Shown here: in pieces, positions 61,932-64,000 of the stretch
Layout of the letters: each line of letters starts with the position of its first letter
Position numbering within the stretch: the first letter of the stretch is position 1
Assembly (NCBI GenBank): GCA_963823755.1
Contig: CAWGMP010000011.1
Span: 62,001-126,000, forward strand
Reading direction: 5' to 3'
Length of the DNA stretch: 64,000 bases
Origin: GCA-003244245 sp963823755
GTDB taxonomy: Bacteria > Actinomycetota > Actinomycetes > Mycobacteriales > Pseudonocardiaceae
Program-made: the position numbers and the translations under genes
The notes under the pieces: model-generated
The model's input: the letters and a program-made list of their open reading frames with translations, nothing else
What the model was told of the DNA's origin: nothing
Databases searched by the model: none

Positions 61932-64000
61932 GTGCCATTCGCCAGGCCGAACGGGTACGTCGTCCGGGTGTTGCGGGCTGGCTCCTCGGCCCCCGCTGGA
62001 GTGGGGTTCCTGGTCGGAGATCGGCATATCCTGACTTGCGCGCATGTGATCAACGCGGCGCTGGGTCGCGAGCAGCGCAAACAAGAGGCGCCCGGGTCGG
62101 ACGTTCGGGTGCAGGTCGATTTTCCGATTCTGGGCAGCGTTGGGGAACCGCCGTCGCGGAACTGCCGGGTCGAGGCATGGGTTCCGCCGCCACCGACGGG
62201 GACTGTCGGCGGAGACGTGGCGGGTCTGGTCATCGTCGGAGGCGGGGAGGATCTACCGGCGGGGGCTGGTCCGCCGCGGCTGGAGGTGAGCGCCCGGCAG
62301 GCCGATGCAGAGGTGTTCGGCTATCCGACCGATCCACCGCGCCCGGACGGGGCATGGGTCACCTGTCGGCTATCCGGTCAGGTGCACGGCGGGATGATCC
62401 AGCTGGATCCGCGGGATAGAACGAGTTTTCGTGCTCAGCCCGGGTACAGCGGTTCCCCGGTCGTTGTCACGTCCGACAGCCTCGGTGATGCCGTGGTGGG
62501 CATGCTGACCGTGACCAGCGGGGCAGAGGGCCCACGCGACGCCTACGCGATCCCGGTGCCCCAACTGGCCGATGCCTGGCCGGAGCAACTGGCCCCGGTT
62601 CCGCCCTGCCCATACCGTGGCTTGGCACCGTTTCGGGCGCAGGACGCCGAGGCCGGCTTGTTCGTCGGCCGGGAGGACGAGGCCAACCAATTGCGTGCGA
62701 AGGTGAACGGCCACGCATTGGTGATGGTGGTCGGGCCCTCGGGTGTGGGTAAATCCTCGTTGGTTACCGCGGGGCTGATCCCGGCGCTGCTGCATACCGG
62801 AGAGTGGGTCACGACCTCCTTCCAGCCGGGAGAGACACCGTTCAACGCCCTGGCCATGGCGTTGTATGAGCTGGAATCCCCCGATGGGAAACCCAGCGTC
62901 GAGGAGCTCGTCAGCCGTGGTCAGCAGCTCCGAGACCACGGTCTGGCTGCGTTGACCAGCGCGTTGAGCGTCGCGCTGAAAGGTAAGCGCATCCTGCTGC
63001 ACCTCGACCAGTTCGAGGAGATCTTCACGGCTCGCCCGGATGAGAAACAGGACAAGGAAGCAGCTGCATTCCTCGATCGGATCATCCCTTCCGGGAATGC
63101 CGACAATCCGGCATACCGGCTGGTGTGCACGCTGCGGGCGGACTTTCTCGGGCACGTGTTGACCCATCCTGACCTCGGGCGGCGGCTCCAGGACCGGTTG
63201 TTGACCATTTCTCCGATGGACCCGGCAGCGTTGGAACGCGCGGTCACCGAACCTGCTCGGACCTGCGATGTGACCTACGAGAACGGGCTGGCGCGACAGA
63301 TCGCTGTGGATGCAGCCGGCGGCGACGGAGGGTTGCCGCTGATGCAGTTCGCCCTGACCGAGTTGTGGCCTCGCCAGCGTCAGCGGCGCCTGACTTTCGC
63401 TCATTACCACGAGTTCGGCCGGGTTGAGGGAGCCCTCGACCGGTATGCCGAAACCATGTTCGCTGAGCTGAAACCGCGCTGGCCTGAGGAGCGGATCCGG
63501 CGGGTCATGCTGGCCTGCGTGCGCAGTCGCGGCGACGCCGCGTTGGCCACGCGATGCACCGTGGGCAAGGACTTCTTCACGATCCCTGGGGAGTGGGACC
63601 TGGTCAGTCAGCTGGTGGACCTGCGACTGCTGACGCTCGGAGCAGATCCCATAGACCGCACCCCCACCGTGGAACTGGCGCACGAAGCACTCATCCGGTC
63701 CTGGATACGGCTCAAGAGCTGGGTCGATGACGACGCGGACTTCCGGCGCTGGCTGACCATCATGGAAGAACGCGAACACGACAACGAACTGCTCCCCGAC
63801 GAGGTCCGGATCGGTGACGCGGAGCGGTGGCTGGCCGGACGACCGACCGACATCCCACCTAAGATCCACCAGCTCGTCGAACGCAGCAAGCACGCGGCAC
63901 GCCAACGTGCTCACATCCGTCGCCGGTTCCTCACGATCCTTGTGGTCTTGCTGGTCCTGGTCGCTGGAGCGGTTGGTTTCGTGATCTCCTCGCAGCACAC
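61932..64000 (+). CDS. trypsin-like protease fused to nSTAND1 NTPase (partial)
   Basis: Begins at GTG 61932 and runs off the right edge after 689 codons. Residues 1-215 form a trypsin-like domain with the triad visible: H38 in TCAHVI, D94 in GGDVAGLVI, S172 in PGYSGSPVV. From about 240 (LFVGREDEANQL) starts an nSTAND1 ATPase with Walker A GPSGVGKSS (267-275), LLHLDQFEEIF (354-364), and LELAHEALIRSW-type later motifs. Near residue 665 a membrane helix (FLTILVVLLVLVAGAVGFVI) starts before the cut. WD40 repeats usually follow in this family. Such proteins are predicted conflict-system sensors with proteolytic output. Confidence 0.9.
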   Translation, partial: MPFARPNGYVVRVLRAGSSAPAGVGFLVGDRHILTCAHVINAALGREQRKQEAPGSDVRVQVDFPILGSVGEPPSRNCRVEAWVPPPPTGTVGGDVAGLVIVGGGEDLPAGAGPPRLEVSARQADAEVFGYPTDPPRPDGAWVTCRLSGQVHGGMIQLDPRDRTSFRAQPGYSGSPVVVTSDSLGDAVVGMLTVTSGAEGPRDAYAIPVPQLADAWPEQLAPVPPCPYRGLAPFRAQDAEAGLFVGREDEANQLRAKVNGHALVMVVGPSGVGKSSLVTAGLIPALLHTGEWVTTSFQPGETPFNALAMALYELESPDGKPSVEELVSRGQQLRDHGLAALTSALSVALKGKRILLHLDQFEEIFTARPDEKQDKEAAAFLDRIIPSGNADNPAYRLVCTLRADFLGHVLTHPDLGRRLQDRLLTISPMDPAALERAVTEPARTCDVTYENGLARQIAVDAAGGDGGLPLMQFALTELWPRQRQRRLTFAHYHEFGRVEGALDRYAETMFAELKPRWPEERIRRVMLACVRSRGDAALATRCTVGKDFFTIPGEWDLVSQLVDLRLLTLGADPIDRTPTVELAHEALIRSWIRLKSWVDDDADFRRWLTIMEEREHDNELLPDEVRIGDAERWLAGRPTDIPPKIHQLVERSKHAARQRAHIRRRFLTILVVLLVLVAGAVGFVISSQH

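Overview
The window is high-GC DNA from an actinomycete, most likely of the Pseudonocardiaceae or a near relative. The core gene order (yqgE ... leuS ... PadR-ino1 - DUF5318 - class A PBP - GT87 - rpsF-ssb-rpsR-rplI - dnaB) matches the arrangement known from mycobacteria and other mycolate/Pseudonocardia-type actinobacteria. GTG starts, GTGA/ATGA stop-start overlaps and GGAGG ribosome sites are frequent. The genus cannot be fixed from sequence alone.

Region 1 (1-9.6 kb). The 3' end of yqgE is followed by about 32 kb of accessory DNA before leuS. First come a MurA-like enolpyruvyl transferase, a WD40 remnant, a NodU/CmcH-type carbamoyltransferase and an NCS1 nucleobase transporter. Next is a decaying ATP-grasp RiPP (graspetide) locus: an intact precursor, a wrecked ATP-grasp ligase, and a PIMT-like methyltransferase stopped by a single nonsense codon. 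It is abutted by a dead insertion sequence whose 28-bp terminal inverted repeats are still recognisable.

Region 2 (9.6-22.6 kb). A large membrane-anchored STAND NTPase/WD40 protein is followed by fragments, including an inverted gene duplication. Two convergent paralogous XRE regulators share a covarying upstream hairpin. Two 37-bp copies of a tRNA-Thr 3' half bracket a 2.5-kb island holding a Phd-VbhA-like antitoxin and a Fic toxin, beside integrase, antitoxin and IS6 remnants.

Region 3 (22.6-29 kb). A GntR regulator is divergent from a tightly packed operon: folX-like (frameshifted), folE, a PTPS with a Glu in place of the usual Cys, a hypothetical gene, an NDK-like gene, DUF2797, a P-loop kinase, a GT4 glycosyltransferase and a short peptide. 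This looks like an uncharacterised pterin-conjugate pathway and is my main candidate for an undescribed system.

Region 4 (29-46 kb). A receptor-type Ser/Thr kinase, DUF427, an Ntn-hydrolase-like gene and SdpI lead into the core block. leuS has an apparent leader-peptide attenuator. Then come ino1/PadR, DUF5318, a PBP, GT87, Nfo, a secreted protein and the rpsF-ssb-rpsR-rplI operon.

Region 5 (46-64 kb). Between rplI and dnaB lies an insertion carrying a fused molybdate/tungstate ABC transporter with its binding protein, a frameshifted acyl-CoA dehydrogenase, an amino-acid permease, and an unusual aminotransferase-alanine-dehydrogenase-like fusion. dnaB carries an intein with the class 3 (W-C-T) signature. 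DUF2786, PrsW, a DUF6209-like protein and ispG (with a dxs 3' remnant) follow. The window ends inside a trypsin-nSTAND conflict protein preceded by a broken Trypco1 gene. A palindromic repeat built on GCCGGCT-GCCGGC is scattered through regions 4 and 5, sometimes inside coding sequence.
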